Of a stretch of DNA of 64,000 bases, positions 62,666 through 64,000 are shown piece by piece. The notes beneath the pieces are model-generated. The model was not told where the DNA came from, did no database searches, and saw nothing but the letters and a program-made list of their open reading frames with translations. This DNA comes from Cyclobacteriaceae bacterium (GTDB taxonomy: Bacteria > Bacteroidota > Bacteroidia > Cytophagales > Cyclobacteriaceae): contig JANQPQ010000032.1 in NCBI GenBank assembly GCA_028285445.1, forward strand, positions 112,669 to 176,668. The letters run 5' to 3'. A program made the translations under genes and the position numbers. Numbering within the stretch: the first letter of the stretch is position 1; the number at the start of each line of letters is the position of its first letter.

Positions 62666-64000
62666 ATGAATAGGAAGATCTCGATTCCAGGGTCAGCAAT
62701 TGCTGTGATTATATTCGTATCTGCGGTTGTGTCCATAGACCAGCAACCAGATGCTTACTATCCATCAAGCTGTGCGTGCGAGGAAATCTTTGAGCAGGTC
62801 GTAGCAAAGATTGATTCCAATTACATCGCGCCCCCGCTTTCTTTTACTTCTGATGACAAAGCTCAATATGAGCAATTTATCGCCAGCAACAGAGGTAGGT
62901 TTTCAATAACCAATATGGATAGTTGCCTTATTAGGCTTGATTCCTTTACCCGGTATTTCCAGGACCGGCATCTTTTCATTTATCATGGTCCAAGCTATTC
63001 TGATGAGGAGAAGCTGGCATTTCGAGAGCATACTAAAAGAGAGGAGAGGAGTATCAATGACCTGCTGGCGGCCACCTCGAGTAATGCCAATCCATTAGTT
63101 GGAATTTGGTCTGATGCTAATTATGAAATGGCCCTGGTTCAGGAGAATGCTGATCCCCTGAAATACAAATTGGTGGTTACAGCAAGCGGCAGGGACAACT
63201 GGCACCCGGGGGATATAAAGGCTGAGATCCAACTGATTGGCAATAGGTACTGGGCGCAGTACCGCATGGGGGATCATACGCCGAGGTTAAGAGAAGTAAG
63301 ATTGATTAACGAAGGAAAGATTCTTCGCATCGGTACAGTGACCCTAGGTAGACGAGATCGGGAGAATCCAAATGCCAGAAGCTTTCAGGATCCCAGGCTT
63401 CCTTCGGCCAGGAGAATAGATGAAAGCACCTACTATATATCACTGCCATCATTCAGTATAGAAAAGTCGAAGTTGGATGAACTGTTGAAATCAGTTAAGA
63501 AGGAGATTCAAAAAACAGAAAACCTTATCATAGATATTCGGGGAAACACCGGAGGCAATGCTATTTATTTCGATCTAATGGCATTGTATGCCACTCAAAC
63601 CTACAAATCAAATCAAGGGCTTGTTCTTAATTCCAAAGATAACCTAGCTTACTTCCGTCGCTTTGATGAGTTGAATAAGGGCAAAAACGATCCATACGCA
63701 CCAGTGGTTGATCGCTTGCAATCTACAGAAGTTGGTACCATGGTGGATGGCCCTGATTACCGCCCGCGATCATTTCCAAAGCCCAGGAAATACCCAGCCC
63801 AGGTAGCTATTCTCACCAATCGCGATAATGCCAGTGCGGCGGAATCCTTCATTCTGCAATCCAAGGGTATAAGTGATAGGGTAATTACCTTTGGAGAAAA
63901 CACCGCTGGAGTAATTGACTACACCAGTGTAAACCTGGTGCCTGTGAGCTGCAAAAAGGTAGGGCTGTTCTTGGGATATCCCACCGGAACTCTCTCCAAG
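62666..64000 (+). CDS. S41-family peptidase, 3' end cut by window edge
   Basis: At least 445 codons from ATG 62666, open to the right edge. An N-terminal hydrophobic stretch (AIAVIIFVSAVVSI) suggests export or anchoring. The S41 core is visible: LIIDIRGNTGGNA near residue 285, catalytic serine S390 in NRDNASAAESF, and TFGENTAGVIDY where the family places its last motif. There is no PDZ domain of the CtpA type and the lysine of S41A is absent in this last motif, so it is a tricorn/S41B-like member. It is divergent from padR and shares the operator region. Substrate is unknown. Confidence 0.85.
   Translation, partial: MNRKISIPGSAIAVIIFVSAVVSIDQQPDAYYPSSCACEEIFEQVVAKIDSNYIAPPLSFTSDDKAQYEQFIASNRGRFSITNMDSCLIRLDSFTRYFQDRHLFIYHGPSYSDEEKLAFREHTKREERSINDLLAATSSNANPLVGIWSDANYEMALVQENADPLKYKLVVTASGRDNWHPGDIKAEIQLIGNRYWAQYRMGDHTPRLREVRLINEGKILRIGTVTLGRRDRENPNARSFQDPRLPSARRIDESTYYISLPSFSIEKSKLDELLKSVKKEIQKTENLIIDIRGNTGGNAIYFDLMALYATQTYKSNQGLVLNSKDNLAYFRRFDELNKGKNDPYAPVVDRLQSTEVGTMVDGPDYRPRSFPKPRKYPAQVAILTNRDNASAAESFILQSKGISDRVITFGENTAGVIDYTSVNLVPVSCKKVGLFLGYPTGTLSK

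Overview
The window looks like chromosomal DNA of a Bacteroidota bacterium, most likely of the order Cytophagales. I infer this from gene content and signals, not from a 16S gene. It carries a zinc-free type B ribosomal protein L31, the Bacteroidota-type alternative GlmU, a DUF3078 protein, a type IX secretion (T9SS) C-terminal sorting domain, a carboxypeptidase-regulatory-domain TonB receptor, PadR-linked FtsX permeases, membrane-bound LytTR regulators, and promoters of the Bacteroidota form TTTG-N19-TAnnTTTG. G+C appears moderate (low to mid 40s by eye). I see no rRNA, CRISPR array, IS element or prophage.

Layout. 1-9256: envelope and housekeeping genes (MsbA-like exporter cut by the left edge, Wzi/RemB-like barrel, rpmE2, MscS, DUF3078, alternative GlmU, DUF6624, ExbB-like channel, LytTR regulator). 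9237-16752: homogentisate dioxygenase and a CtpA-type protease on minus; a tight plus-strand operon of hemerythrin-type repair protein, ruvX, def, methionine aminotransferase and omega-amidase; then a TolB-like lipoprotein. 16841-23946: a hydrolase, an Omp85-type barrel, a 475-base gap with an attenuator-like structure, small proteins, tRNA-Val and a long AsmA-like protein. 23951-31896: DUF2461, an FtsX permease, murF, a tandem NTF2-like protein and a T9SS-exported FG-GAP protein. 31990-37153: a MarR regulator followed by an RND/MMPL exporter, a LolA-like protein and an outer-membrane barrel, with three near-identical operator candidates. 37295-41140: a LytTR regulator, a retropepsin lipoprotein and a minus operon of DUF1361, DgkA, ferritin-like protein and lipoprotein.

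42974-54605 is the unusual part. Ten closely packed plus-strand genes, several overlapping, encode proteins with no visible signal peptide. Three look like peptidases of different classes: an S8 subtilase, an M15/VanY-like protein with a peptidoglycan-binding domain, and an HEXXH protein. The other seven match no family I can name. One of them carries tandem hydrophobic repeats, one is a 52-residue translationally coupled protein, and one is interrupted at a run of nine A, where a one-base shift restores 26 more residues. A helical 466-residue protein (41403-42800) precedes the operon. This is my candidate for an undescribed system.

54632-64000: a cupin; a LytS/LytR-type two-component pair next to a TonB receptor; a PadR regulator directly abutting an FtsX permease; and a divergent S41 peptidase cut by the right edge. 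Three TTGAACAAA-type sites lie between the PadR gene and the S41 gene.
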